Assembly (NCBI RefSeq): GCF_012489685.1
Contig: NC_080041.1
Span: forward strand, 106,361,760-106,425,759
Reading direction: 5' to 3'
Length of the DNA stretch: 64,000 nucleotides
Source: Lotus japonicus
Taxonomy: Eukaryota > Streptophyta > Magnoliopsida > Fabales > Fabaceae
This document shows positions 1 to 11,508 of the stretch, one piece after another (within the stretch, counting starts at the first letter, position 1; each line of letters starts with the position of its first letter). The notes under the pieces were generated by a model. It saw nothing but the letters and a program-made list of their open reading frames with translations. It was not told where the DNA came from and did no database searches. The translations under genes and the position numbers were made by a program.

Positions 1-756
1 CTCTTCATCATCTTAAATCTGGATTTCCTGAAACCTCCATGGCCATCTTCCAGAAAATCATCTTCAACCTCCATCTCCCATCTTCAACCAAACCCAGATC
101 TGTAACAAGATGAAAAGGTCGCACCTTGGGAAGGTGTTGGTCGGCGGCGAAGAGCAGATGATCGGCGTTCTCACGTAGGCCACCCCTATTACCGCACCAC
201 CAGATCTGGGCGAGAAACAAACCCAAAGGTCGCACCTTTTCAGCAAGGGCTCTGTTGGTTCGGTGGTTGTTGCTGCCAAATGGTATATGGATAAGGGGAA
301 GAGGTTTTTAATGGTTTAGGATGAAGATGAAGATTATGGTTGATGTTAGATTTATTATTCATTCTGGATTTTGGGTTGTCTCCATGTTTTTGTTGTTGTT
401 GATGCATATTGGAGATTAGAGATTTTTATTTCTACAAAGAATGGAGTGGTAATGGTGATGGTGTGGTGGAGGGTTGCTGGGTTGGTGTTGTTTAATGGAG
501 AGAGATGGAGGGGTTTTTTTCTTTTATAATTTTTTTTTAACTTATTTCATTTATTTTTTCCTTTATTTTATATTTCTGATTGAGGGGTGTGGTTAGTAAA
601 AGGAGGAGGTGAAAATAGCAATCCCGTTAATAATTGGATGGAAAGTTAATGGTAGCACAAATTAAAACATGAGGGAGGGAATCTGCTCCTTTTAAACATG
701 CGGGAGGGACTTCGCACAACGGTGAAAGATAAGGGAGCAAAAGTGCAATTAAGCCT
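1..756. mobile_element. Right part of a MULE-like element (left end outside window)
   Basis: The segment ends in a terminal sequence whose reverse complement begins AGGCTTAATTGCAC and continues with text about cropping up as 'gggaggga' blocks at about 600-755. The AGGCTTAA start is shared with the ends of the elements at 18439-19533, 17008-17545 and 29839-31293, so this is probably the right terminal region of the same superfamily. The interior (1-300) is more GC-rich and has open frames of about 70 codons on the minus strand that match nothing I recognise; they could be captured or merely by chance. The partner terminus and target duplication are out of view. Confidence 0.5.
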
Positions 757-897
757 TTATAATAGTTTATTTTTATTTTTCTAACGTCTATAAATAATTT
801 TTTTTATAAGTATTAATGCATATGAACAATATGGTGGCTATAATGCATATTTTTTCAATGTCTATAAATATTTTTTTTTATAAATATTAATGTGCAT

Positions 898-1290
898 AGT
901 AAGACAAATAATATGATGACTCATTCGCACAAAGAAAACGTTAAAGAGTTAAAAGATGAACACTAAAAAGTTTGAGACATAAAGAGTATGAGAAATGTCT
1001 TAGAAACAGAGAAGGTGTATAAAATGTTAAACATTGCTCAAGTACTAAAATTAATTACTTTTTTCATGGTGATGAAAACCATTACCTTGTACACGATAGA
1101 TGAACGATTTTATTCTAGAACTGTTTCAAAGAAAAAGAAAAAATATCTTTTAGATGATAATTTCATTAAACATGAAAGAAAAATTTCATTTAGGATTATA
1201 AAAAGTAAGGGGTGGAGGGAGAATATGATGAACCAAAAGTGAAAGAAGGTGAAAGCCCTCACCTTGTAGAGGGCGAGTGAGCAAATTCCA
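898..1290. repeat. Dispersed repeat, copy also at 23213-23600, 46815-47144 and (part) 5465-5610
   Basis: About 390 bases here, beginning near 'aatatgatgactcattcgca', are closely similar to 23213-23600 and to its duplicate at 46815-47144, and a shorter stretch (5465-5610) is a diverged copy. The open frame of 84 codons inside it contains no recognisable domain and is not preserved in the other copies, so I regard it as noncoding repeat. I could not find terminal inverted repeats or a target duplication. The rest of 757-1490 is AT-rich with no gene visible. Confidence 0.6.
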
Positions 1291-1489
1291 ACTGAAAGAA
1301 GGTGAAAGCCCTCACTTTGCAAATTTCAACTGCCAGTTTTGCCCCTAAATATTTACACAACTACGATCTGACCCGTGCACACGAGGCAAACCATATGGAG
1401 CATTTACAAAATATGGCCCTGAAAGAGAACTAAAGAAGAAAATATAAAACAGAGAAGAAAGGAGGAATATTCAATTATTTTTTTCAATC

Positions 1490-3378
1490 TCAGTTGGTCA
1501 GGTCCTTTTCCTTAGTATATAAGGATCGACCAAACAAATGCCATTAAGACCAAATGACCAGAACTTGAATGTTGATTGAAATATGGAAGGCTAATATATG
1601 GAAAAGCAGCATATTAGGAATCATCGTTGAAGAAGGAAAAGTAATTGGTCTGATTTTGATCCATTCGAAGGAATTTTAGCAATATTTTGCAGAATAAAAA
1701 CGGAAAAGCATCATTATGAAAATAAATTTTCATTATCACACAAATATATTATCTCTTTAGTATATAAGGTTCGACCAAAAAAATGCAATTAAGACCCAAT
1801 GATCAGAACTTGAATGCTGATTGAAATATGGACGACTAATATATGGAAATGCAACATATTAGGATTCATAATTTTGAAACGTAAAGGGCATTGAAGAAGA
1901 AAAAACAATTCGTCAAATTTTGACTCATTCAAAAATTTTATAGCAATATTAATTGCTTAATAATAACCGAAAAACATCATTATGAGAATAAATTTTCATT
2001 ATCTCACAAATCTATTATCTCCTTAATGTATAAAGTTCGACCAAACAAATGTAATTAAGACCAAATTACCAGAACTTGAATAATTATTGAAATATGGAAG
2101 ACTTTTTTTTTTTTAAATTTGAAATATGGAAGACTAATATATGGGAAAGCAGCATATTTAGGAATCACAATTTTGCAACGTAAAGGTCATTGAAAAGGAA
2201 AAGTAATTGATCAAGTTTTGACCCATTCAAAGGAATTATAGCAATATTAATTGCATAATAAAAATGGAAAAGCATCATTATGAGAATAAATTTTCATGAT
2301 CTCAAATATCTATTATCTCCTTAGCATATAAAGTTCGACCAAACAAATGCAATTAAGACTCAATGACCAGAACTTGAATGTTGATTGAAATATGAAAGGC
2401 TAATATATGGAAATGCAGCATATTAGGAATCACTATTTTGCAATGTAAAGAGCATTGAAGAAAAAAAGTAATTGGTCAGATTTTGACCCATTCAAAAAAT
2501 TATAGGAATATTAATTGCATAACAATAATGTAAGAAAATCATTATTAGAATAAATTTTCATTATCTCACAAATCTATTATGTCCTTAATATTTAAGATTC
2601 GACCAAACAAATGCAATTAAGACCCAATGACCAGAACTTGAATGTTGACTGAAATATGGAAGACTAATATATGGAAAAGTAGCATATTTAGGAATCACAA
2701 TTTTGCAACTTAAAAGTCATTGAAGAAGGAAAAATAATTGGTCAGGTTTTGACCCATTCAAAGGAAATATAGCAATTTTAATTTCATAATAGAAATGGAA
2801 AAGCATCATTATGAGAATAAATTTTCATTATCTCACAAATGTATTATCTCCTTAGTATATTAGGTTCGACTAAACAAATGCAATTAAGATCCAATGACCA
2901 GAACTTGAATGCTGATTGAAATATGGGCGACTAATATATGGAAATGCAACATATTAGGATTCACAATTTTGCAATGTAAAGGGATTGAAGAAGGAAAAGT
3001 AATTGGTCAGATTTTGACTCATTCAAAGGAATTATAGCAATAGTAATTGCGTAATAGTAAAGGAAAAATATCATTCTTGGAATAAATTTTCATGATCTCA
3101 CAAATCTATTATCTCTTTAGTATATAAGGTTCGACCAAACAATTGCAATTAAGATATAATGACTAGCACTTTAATGCTGATTGAAATATGGAAGACTAAT
3201 ATATGGAAAAGAAACATATTAGGAATCACAATTTTACTACGTAAAAGTCATTGAAGAAAGAAATGTAATTAGTCAGATTTTGACCCATTCAAAGGAATTA
3301 TAGCAATATTAGTTGCATAATAAAAACGGAAAAGCATCACAATGAGAAAAAAATTTATTGTCTCACAAATCTATTATC
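1490..3378. repeat. Seven-copy tandem repeat, period about 265 bp
   Basis: The motif TTCGACCAAACAAATGCAATT-like recurs at about 1524, 1769, 2035, 2333, 2596, 2864 and 3129, each followed by 'accagaacttgaat', 'gactaatatatggaaa', 'agcatattaggaatcac', a 'gaccattcaaaggaattatagc' type block and 'aataaattttcatta'. Spacings are about 245, 266, 298, 263, 268 and 265; the long unit has an extra T-rich stretch with a short internal duplication near 2100-2130. No reading frame survives through the units. This is a local satellite-like array of diverged monomers that ends at an (AT)n run. Confidence 0.9.
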
Positions 3379-3383
3379 TATTA

Positions 3384-3386
<3 letters not shown>

Positions 3387-3423
<37 letters not shown>
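3387..3423. repeat. (AT)n microsatellite
   Basis: An uninterrupted run of about 18 AT dinucleotides directly follows the last tandem-repeat unit. Length polymorphism is expected for such a run. Confidence 0.95.
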
Positions 3424-3428
<5 letters not shown>

Positions 3429-4530
3429 AATTAAAAAATGGAGGCCTTCTTGCTGTAAAAAAAAGAGGGCCTTCTTCTAGAAAGCTCTCCCACAGCTATT
3501 CCATTTTCTTCCAAAATTCCAAAGCATATTCCATTTTATATGCCTTAAGATTTCTGAAATTGAAAAATATAAATATTCTATAAATTTACCATGCATAATT
3601 TATGAATAAATAAATTAGAGAAGTACTAAATAAGATTAATATTTCTCTTCAATCAAATAATGCAAATTCAATGCTCATTCCATTTTTTATCTTTTATATT
3701 TACCAAAAATAAGGCTTTTTTCTAATTTTATGTATAAAATGTCACTAATTTAATAAACTAACTCATAAAATATGATTAACCCAAAAAAATATAAATTTTA
3801 ACATTAATATTAATTAGATTTAAATCTATAATATTTTATTTAACTTTCATTTTTTTAATATAAAAAAAAGTTAATTCGTTGTTTATGAAACTTTATATTT
3901 TTTGATAAAAATATTTTTCACGTGTATAGAAATAGTTAAAATATATTTAATATTATATTGATTTTGGTTAAGTATAATAAGCAAATAAATGTGATTGATT
4001 AGATCGGTTTCAATTTACTCCATTAAAATATTCCTTTTGAGTCAATCAAATAATCCAAATTCAAATAATCTATTATGTTTTTAATTTATCTATTTTACAT
4101 AAGATTTTTTTCTAGAAAAATATTCCACATGTCCTCCCATGGCTATTCCATTTCCCTCAAAAATGCAAAAGCATATTTTACTAATTTTTGTATGTTTTCA
4201 CATTTTTGGAATTGAAAATATAAATATTTCACAAATTTATTGTGCACAAATTATGAATTAATTAATATGAAGAAATTAAAAAAATTAGTTAATTAATATT
4301 TGAATCAAACAATATAACGCCATTATTTCTATATTCACGAATCTTATTCATGAAAGTAAGGTTACTTTTAGGAGCTTATCCATTTGTAACCCTCATAGAT
4401 ATACAGTTTCCCTACAAAATGACATTTAATTATTATTCTAATAAAAAATAAAAAATTTAATATTTAACATGTTTCTCTATGAAAAAAATTAAGTTTCAAA
4501 AGAGAAAGTAAAATATCGCTAGAGAAAGCT
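3424..4530. other. AT-rich intergenic DNA, no gene seen
   Basis: Very AT-rich sequence with frequent stops in all frames. A short block at about 3440-3520 ('ccttcttctagaaagc...cccacagctattc') has a diverged copy at 28690-28740 and a weaker one near 4110-4160, so some of it is dispersed repeat. I see no gene. Confidence 0.6.
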
Positions 4531-4539
4531 TTGCTAGGG

Positions 4540-5400
4540 TTTCCTTTTCTCCACCTTCAAGAATTGGTGGTGACTGTTCCAGCCACACTGGTGGATCTAA
4601 TCGTGATGGAGTTGCCTCTGATGGAAGAGATGGGGAAGTAGAGGAAGAAGGGGAAGATAGGGATGGTGGCGGTTCTTAGCGAGGGTGTACCACCCTGTTC
4701 ATTTGATGGAATTTCTGGTTCAGTGGGTATAATTGAACAAAAAATATTTTTTCGTAATATGGGGCTCTGGTGACATGTTTGTGCAACGACTAAAAAATAA
4801 GGGGCGAAGATTTCATTTTGGCTTCGCTCGCTACGTAAATGGAGCTCATGCAGACCTGGAAATAAATAGTTTGGATGGGTTGAAAATGGGAGGATCGACG
4901 TTGGTCATTTCTCTAGCCAGGTTTCTCGCAGGGAGGCTTTGAATTCGGGAAACCAATCAGCCAAGCTGCAAGTTGCTAGGAAGAAGGCGAAGAGGTCTTT
5001 AGTTTAGATTTAGCAAAGGTGATCTGAGAGTGGTTCGAGGTTGTGGCGAGATGCTATGTTAGGGATGCCATTAGAGCATTCACCTACGAGCCCTTTGTTG
5101 GGGCCTTCTGAAGCTGACCTGGATCTGGTTTCTAGGGTTTGGAGGTCGTTCTAAGGGGTGTCTCATATCTATGATGAGTCTCTGTCTGCAGTGATTGTTG
5201 TTGCATCTCCCTTGAAGGCTGTGGCGGCGGGGAAAGGTTCGTGAGGACGTTTCATGGAAAAAATGAGATAGGCCTTGTGGTGGTGAAGCAATGACGTCAA
5301 GATTTACGGTTGAGGTAGACAACTTGGAGTTGAGGAAGAGAAATTGGAGCAGGCTGGTGCATGATTGATCCGCACTGGTCGGTCGCCTCTGCCGTGAAAG
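4540..5400 (+). pseudogene. Degenerate RRM-like / LINE ORF1-like remnant
   Basis: The open frame at 4733-4942 contains VQRLKNKGRRFHFGFARYVN followed by a segment like 'SLDGLKMGGSTLVISLARF'. This spacing of a basic stretch, an FGFARY core (RNP1-like) and a later hydrophobic strand resembles the RNA-recognition fold found in ORF1 of some plant LINEs and related mobile-element proteins. The flanking sequence (4540-4730 and 4945-5400) is GC-richer than its surroundings but broken by stops and frame changes, so there is no intact gene. The LINE assignment is an inference from the RRM style; a decayed host RRM gene is the alternative. Confidence 0.35.
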
Positions 5401-7950
5401 AGCAGTGAGTCTGAAACCTTAGCACTACAAACAAAAAAGTTTCATCTTTCTTGCCCTTTTTTCACATTTTTTGAACACTAAAATGTTTCAGATGAAAGAA
5501 ATATGAGAAATGTCTTTGAACTGGGGAGGTTAAGGAAATGTTAAACGATGCTTAGGTTATAAAATTAATTAATTTTTTATGAAGATGAAAACCATTACCT
5601 TGCAAGCGAAAGAAATATTTTTAAAAGGAATAAGAACATATTGATGTTTAAAGTTTTTTTTTTGAAAGAAAAATATATATTGATGTTTAAAATATAAACT
5701 CGGATGATAGATTCATAATTGAGTTTAATTTCTATGCACTGACGGTGTAAAGTTTTTTTACATTGTAAGGCCCAAGTTTTAACGCTTTGGATAAGTGAAT
5801 AAAATAAAAGAATTATTTGATTAAGATAAATTTGTGAAGGAAAAAGGTTCAGGAAAAGTCCAAGAATCATCGACAAACCGATAAGAGTTATAGCACGACT
5901 AACATACGCTTAATCCTAGGTCAAAAGTATTAGTGAATAGTTAATTTACGCTTTAGGACACGATGGAAACTAATTCCAAAAAATCCTCAGAGAAATGTTA
6001 GAACTTCTCTTTTCCATCCTTAAACAATCATTTCGATGCGAAATCCTGGAAAGTACGAACGTCAAATTCCAATTCTCGGAAGTTTGCCGAAACGGAATCC
6101 CTGATAGTTCGAGAAAACCTAAGATCGACAGACGATGAAGACTTTTCTATTCGGAGCTGCAAAAGAAGATTCCACCCGCGTTCTCCTATTTCTCTCATCA
6201 TTCCTAATCTTTCTTCAGAAGGAAGTTTTCTCATCCGACGATCACTGCAAAAAGTAGTTTTTCGGGATAAACCGACTTACACTGACTTATGCCGATTTTG
6301 GATCTTTTGGTTTAATTCCAAGAATCCTGTTTTGAGTTCTGGAATTCGGTCGCCAGAACCTATCTTAGAATGCGCAGAGGAACGCGCAGGAAAAATCGGA
6401 ATCGCAAAAAAATCATTTTTCCGTTTTTTCCAAAACCTATAAATAGCTTGAAAATTAGATTTTTTGCAAAAAAATACCCATTTCCCTCTCCCAAAACCGT
6501 GAGCAGCTAGAGAGAAAGAGAGGATCCGGATCTTCGCGAATCTTTGCCCGTTTTCTTCACCGATCGTTGCTAATCGAAGACCTTGAGGTAGGTAAACTAT
6601 ATCTCACTTCTGATCGTCAGATCTGTCGACTTTTTCTATGTTTTTCTGAGCTCAAAGTTTGGAGCTTTTTGTAAAATTGTCCAAATAGCTTGATTTCAGT
6701 GTCTAAACTTCTTCCCTGCATGCTCCTGAGCGTGTTCTGCGGATTAGATTTTGTCAAATGTCGACGAAATGCCGCCGGGATCAATTTCTACCTTAAATAC
6801 CCATTTTTCGGTAAAGTCGCAACCTTTAAGCTCTAATCTATCGACTTGGCTTAGGGCTAGTAGGGTTTGTCGTCATAAACGTCGTTGTGGACGTCTCCAT
6901 CCAATCTGTTTTTCAAAAATCCAATTTTGAAAATTTGAGCTAAAAATAATGACCAAACTACCCCTATATCAGTTTTCGATCCGAAAATTTTTCCGAGCTT
7001 AGAACCGTCTTAGTTACGGCTTATGTTAACCTAGGAACCAAGTTTGATCGAAGAAAAATCGACCCTCCCAATTAAGGAAAGTGGCCGAGAGCTATACCAA
7101 GGGGGGAGGAAATCCGACTTTTTCGAAAACTTGTCTTAACGCGTTAGATTGTCGTACCACAGAGTTTGTAATGTACCGTGTAACCCTAGGACTTATTGCT
7201 TGCTGAGTTTCTGACTCAATGTGTTGATTTCTGTGATTTTGGCTTAAGGTTCTTTTGAGGAGTTTCCTGGAGATCAAGGCGAGGAACGTGAAGGAGGTTG
7301 TGAGGAAAACGCTGGAGGAGTTACAGGTGAGGGCTACTCTCTGAATTACTAGATAATGCTTTAGGTGTCGACAAGTTCGACTTGATTTATGTGTTATGCA
7401 CTTAATTGCTAAATGTCTGAATTGTTCTCTGAGGCTTCGGCCGACCTTGTTGAGTAATTGATGCCATGATATTGTGTGCTAAATGATTCACATGCTATGT
7501 GCTACATGGTTAACTTAGGATGTGTTGGAATATGCTGTTTATGCGTTTGACTGAGCTGTTTTATTTATGCTATTCCACTTGTACCTGAGATTCTGAGGAG
7601 TGAGGATTACGGGCAGGTCATGCCAAATTTTTATGAGATTTTGAGAGAGTTTTAAAGGACGAACGGAGTTCGGACCTTGTTATGTTTTAATGGATCGAGA
7701 CCTTCTCAGGGAATTATTTGAGATTATGGGATCTCTGAAAACTCTTAGGAAGAATTTTAAGATTAAAAAGAAAACTATTTTATCACGGAAAACTCATAAG
7801 ACATTGATCAATTTCTAAATCCTTTGAACAATAATAATACCCTTAGATAAGAGCTTAGAGCCTGAATATTAGTTTGGGAAATACAAGAAGTGTCGTCGAG
7901 TCCACGTTTTGAGGAAATATACAAGTCTTCGAGTATGTTGAAAACTCTTT

Positions 7951-8190
7951 GCTCGATGAGCAGTTTATTGATTGGCTATCTAAAGTTTAGCCGGAGACTA
8001 TAAGTTTCCAAGTACTTCGGTACCTTTTCGCTCGATGAGCAGTTTATTGATTGGCTATCTAAAGTTTAGCCGGAGACTATAAGTTTCCAAGTACTTCGGT
8101 ACCTTTTCGCTCGATGAGCAGTTTATTGATTGGCTATCTAAAGTTTAGCCGGGAACCATGAGTTCCAAAGTACATTCTTCTTCTTTTGAT
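7951..8190. repeat. 79 bp tandem repeat, three copies, inside the large LTR
   Basis: The unit starting GCTCGATGAGCAGTTTATTG begins at 7951, 8030 and 8109, an exact 79-base period. Units one and two are nearly identical over their whole length; the third diverges after the 'ttagccgg' block. The first spacing and sharp identity suggest a recent local expansion. Confidence 0.95.
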
Positions 8191-8848
8191 TAATTCATTT
8201 TGTCGCAGAATCGACGTTTGCCTTAGGGTAGGCTTTTTAGAGACAATAAGTTAGCTAGAACACGTGACGACGTGTCGAGTGAGGTCGGAGACGTTGTTTG
8301 GCTAATCACTTGCATTCATGCACTCATTTTGAGGTTAATACACGGCGTGATACCGGACCTCGGTGGATTCCAAAATGGTCATAAGACCCGGATTTCCATA
8401 TTTAGGACACTACGGTGGTCCTCAGTAGCAGACGGAATGGCAGACCTACGGGGTCACTGCTGATCTGACTACTTTTGTGTGGTGTAAGAGACGCCCGAGC
8501 GGAATGGTCCCACTTTGGCCGGTGTTAGGGCTGACTCGATGGTGTCCATCCTTCTTCCGGAATGCATTTTGTTACCCAGCATTGCATTTCATGCAACATA
8601 CATGCTGACTTAGTTGCTGAGTGTGATTGGTACCTGTTTATCCTACTTGAGGCATGCTAATTGTTATTATGATCTTTATATTCATTGTGATATATGCAAC
8701 CCTAGGATGTTATCCCTAAACGTATAAGCCTGAGAGGCTAAATAATTATTACCCTATATATCTGGTTTTATTATTTATATAATTCTTTGGAGTTGACCCT
8801 CGCGTCTTCTGTGTGTGTTTGGGCGGACTACGCCATTGTCAGTTGAGT

Positions 8849-9295
8849 ATGGCGGACTGGTACGAGACGGTCGTCCCTTCGGGGGGGACCAGGTTTGAGA
8901 TGTTGGACCAAGACACCCCGGGCTCATGGGTGGTCGACCCCGCTGGCCACCGAGCTATCTATTCGGGGCGAATAATGGAGGATCACATTGACCGGATACC
9001 AAGCCTGACGCACGGAGTTTGGAGGCACTACACTATCAGCTTCAACTTGCCACCGGGTGTACACTGCGGACCTGGACTGGGAGTTCCACCACCACCGTCG
9101 CCTTCGGACGACGAGTACCCCTCGGAGGAGGTTCCTGTGGGAGGGACTTCTTCAGGCACTAGTTCACCCACTGTCGCGGCTGCTATAGACTTGGGATCGG
9201 GTGCAGAACCCGCTCGACCAGCTGTGGAGACCGATGCAGTCATCGACATAGTCGTCTTGGATTTAGATTCAGACGACGATCTTGGGGATGCATAG
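8849..9295 (+). CDS. Unrecognised 148-codon open frame in the large LTR
   Basis: An ATG-started frame of 148 codons, proline/serine/aspartate rich, with a PPPPSPSDDE stretch in the middle and an acidic end (LDLDSDDDLGDA). The frame is more GC-rich than its surroundings. I recognise no domain, transmembrane segment or signal peptide. Because it lies wholly inside an LTR-like segment, it may be an LTR-internal open frame of a retroelement rather than a host gene, or simply chance. An upstream in-frame extension (from 8813) begins with GTG, not ATG, so I chose 8849. Confidence 0.25.
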   Translation: MADWYETVVPSGGTRFEMLDQDTPGSWVVDPAGHRAIYSGRIMEDHIDRIPSLTHGVWRHYTISFNLPPGVHCGPGLGVPPPPSPSDDEYPSEEVPVGGTSSGTSSPTVAAAIDLGSGAEPARPAVETDAVIDIVVLDLDSDDDLGDA

Positions 9296-9839
9296 TTGGG
9301 ATTAGTGTAGGAGTAGCGTCTTGGCTCTGATGTTCAGTCTTTCGTTTTGGGCAGGGTAGGTCCCCGACCTTTAGCTTTTCTTGTGGTTCTCTTTACGGAA
9401 ATCACAGAGAATTGGTTGGACTAAGAGGTCTCGTTTTAGGCCATCTGGGCTAACTCATTCTCATTTTGAGGGATAGTGTTGCGGACACTTGACTTTTCTT
9501 TTGGTTTGTACCTTTGCCTACGGGCGTTACTCTCTTTTACTTTCCGTCACTAGAGGTTTACTCGTGACGTGGTTTACAACTTACAGTGGGGGGTGTTACA
9601 TACACGGTCAACCAATCAGATTTCAAGGATATGAGAAAATATCTCTTTTTAGTTAATTTCATTAACTGACATGACACATCCTTGAAATCTGATTGGTTGA
9701 CGGTGTAAAAAAGCTTTACACCGTCGGTGCATCATCCTTTTTCTCTTCATAATTATGTGTTAAGTAATCATTGGAATAAATTTTATATTTGAACTATTTT
9801 CTTAAGATATATTTCTTGAAATCAATATTAAAACTTACA

Positions 9840-9956
9840 GTCCCCGTAGGATAGCTCATGTGGTAGGAGCAGAAGACATATAAGTTGGGTAGGGGAGGTC
9901 TAAGGATCGATTCCTGACGGGTGCAATTTATCTTTCCGGTGTACCAAAATAAATAC
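9840..9956 (+). mobile_element. tRNA-related SINE with 11 bp target duplication
   Basis: The 117-base body starts GTCCCCGTAGGATAGCTCA. A polymerase III A-box-like stretch (TAGCTCATGTGGTAGGAGC) lies at about 9853-9871 and a B-box-like GGATCGATTCC at about 9904-9914. The body is flanked by identical 11-base copies of TAAAACTTACA at 9829-9839 and 9957-9967, a target site duplication of SINE type. Short length, tRNA-like head and TSD together make this a confident call; family name not determined. Confidence 0.8.
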
Positions 9957-10079
9957 TAAAACTTACAACCACCATAATGTTCTTTTTTTTTCTAAGATAT
10001 AAATTTAAATTACACATTATTTTAAGGAGGGTTGTGCGGAGTAAAAAAAAATGAATAGCTTCCTCCACCTGCGGGTATA

Positions 10080-10499
10080 TTAAAATTTGACTTTGATGGA
10101 TCTTCTCATGGAGCTCCGGGCAGAAGCAAGGTGTTCTTATAAATTCAAGGAGGCAATGGTAGGGGTATTCTCAAATGCTACAGGTGAATTTTGGGCCTAC
10201 GAAGCGGAACTGCGGAAGTAAATGAGATTCTCCAGGCGCTGATTTTCTATCATCAACACCATGTGCGTCATATACTGATAGAGAGTGACTCATCACTTGC
10301 AGTTGGGTGGACTTCCAATCAGGTAAACAAACCTTGGAAATTGATTCAGGATCTTAATCTAGTAAATGCTTTGTGTGTGGAGGTGGATTGCATATATATC
10401 AATCATATCTACAGGGAATCAAATCCCATAGTTGAACACCTCGCGAAGTCTGGAAGCTATAGGGAGAACCAAATTTGGCCCTTTTTAGGTTCATCTTGA
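10080..10499 (+). pseudogene. RNase H-like (RVT_3-type) domain pseudogene
   Basis: Translation in shifting frames gives the standard order of a plant RNase H-like domain: a KFDFDGSSHGAPG start at about 10085, then 'GNGRGI' and 'FWAYEAEL' in another frame, then an open frame from 10191 with ALIFYHQHHVRHILIESDSS and a later 'HIYRESNPIVEHLAKSG'. The catalytic acid positions D of FDFDGSS, E of YEAEL and D of IESDSS are all recognisable, as is the late RESN..A.HLA block. At least two frame changes and an internal stop break it. Such domains occur at the C-terminus of plant LINE polyproteins and in many stand-alone host remnants, and nothing here distinguishes these sources. Confidence 0.7.
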
Positions 10500-11108
10500 T
10501 TGGCAGATATGTTGTTAATGGTGAGTAGGGTGTTGTATTATAGTATCTTGCTCATGGATAATGTAGATTGATTGAATCCATTTAGTAGTATTTTCTTGCC
10601 ACTGTATCATGCTTCTCATTTAATGATAGCTGATTTATAGTTGATATATGGGTTGTCATCACCATTCCTTCTTTTTGTTGTTGATTTATGGTTAATTGTT
10701 CTTTAGTACTTCTTCTCCAAGAACCTTGTGACACTTTTTTTGTAGTGTAGTTTCTAGGGCTTCATGGCTGGTTATTATGGTGATTACAAGAGGATCTAGT
10801 CCCTTCGCTTGGTCTCCTACTTTTATGTGTAAAAATTTTCCGGTTGATCTTGTTTTAGTGCAATTCCTAGTGCTCCAAGTCTGGTGCTTTGACCAGTGAT
10901 ACAAGAAGATAGTGAGGATTTGATATTGGCTTGTGATAGACAAAGCTTGGTTCTCTTGTGAGCTCTTAGTCATTGTTTTGCTGGAAGTTGGATGCTGATA
11001 TTCGATCATTTTATCTATTCAATGCCTCCGAAGCCCTTTTTATAACAATTGGGCTATCATACAAAATGGTTGTTGTGTTTATAATTAGGGAATTTCTTTA
11101 TATATTTT
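10500..11108. other. Intergenic DNA, no gene seen
   Basis: T-rich on the plus strand with a 105-codon minus-strand open frame that has no recognisable domain or codon pattern of a gene. It could be the 3' tail of the element that left the RNase H-like remnant just upstream. Confidence 0.4.
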
Positions 11109-11135
11109 AGGTTTAAATATGTTGGAGGTCCCTCT

Positions 11136-11292
11136 TGTTGAAGCAAGTGTAATTCATATAGTTAGTTAGGCTCAGAAGGATTAACTAGTGTATAGTTAAT
11201 GAGTGCTATATATAGTACACAATGTAACTGAGTTTGAGAGAGCAATTAATAAACAATTAATCATTTTTCTCTCAAAACTTATCTCTTTTTAG

Positions 11293-11325
<33 letters not shown>

Positions 11326-11346
11326 GAGAACCTTCTGGTTCTAACA
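11136..11346 (+). repeat. 5' LTR of the copia element
   Basis: Starts TGTTGAAGCAAGTG, ends TTCTGGTTCTAACA; carries a TATATATAG promoter-like stretch near 11208 and a (TC)n run near 11296-11323 that is longer than in the 3' LTR. Confidence 0.95.
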
Positions 11347-11347
11347 G

Positions 11348-11360
11348 TGGTATCAAGAGC
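11348..11360 (+). promoter_or_regulatory. Primer-binding site (initiator tRNA-Met type)
   Basis: TGGTATCAAGAGC begins one base after the 5' LTR. It resembles the usual plant copia site TGGTATCAGAGC, complementary to the 3' end of initiator methionine tRNA, with one inserted A. Confidence 0.85.
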
Positions 11361-11508
11361 TCATCAATCAGGAGCCTGTGGTGGTGCCCAGGGCGGTGCA
11401 AGGTGGTGCTGCGGCGGCGCAAGGAGTTCCAGTGGTGGAGCTCAAGGCAGAGATCAACGGGTTGAGAGAATTGAAGAGAATTCAAGAAGAATCGAAGAAC
11501 AGAGGGCA

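Larger units (their letters stand above)
5764..9600 (+). mobile_element. Large (about 3.8 kb) LTR, probably solo, TGT...ACA
   Basis: The segment starts TGTAAGGCCCAAGTTTTAA and ends GGGGGGTGTTACA, the usual TG..CA form of plant LTRs. Flanks are TACAT on the left and TACAC on the right, a 5 bp target duplication with one change, placed inside a MITE that is continuous once the insertion is removed. A TATAAATAG promoter-like box lies near 6438. No primer-binding site, gag or reverse transcriptase and no second copy of either terminus is visible between the ends, so a solo LTR (or a nonautonomous large element) is the best reading. It holds a 79 bp tandem repeat and one 148-codon open frame. Confidence 0.6.
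5721..9733. mobile_element. Old MITE split by a large LTR insertion
   Basis: Left part 5721-5763 contains TTTCTATGCACTGACGGTGTAAAG; right part 9601-9733 contains a further inverted repeat pair (near 9606-9630 and 9685-9705, 'ccaatcagatttcaaggat' and its complement) and ends with TTTACACCGTCGGTGCAT. The same terminal motif 'tgcaccgacggtgtaaa' bounds the 182 bp MITE at 45342-45523. The two parts are interrupted by the LTR at 5764-9600, so the MITE is older than that insertion. The right extreme is decayed. Confidence 0.7.

Noticed and set aside
988..1242. 84-codon plus-strand open frame
   Set aside because: Lies in a dispersed repeat; related copies at 23213 and 46815 do not keep the frame.
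1490..3378. CRISPR-like array
   Set aside because: Units are contiguous tandem repeats of about 265 bp with no short repeats separated by unique spacers.
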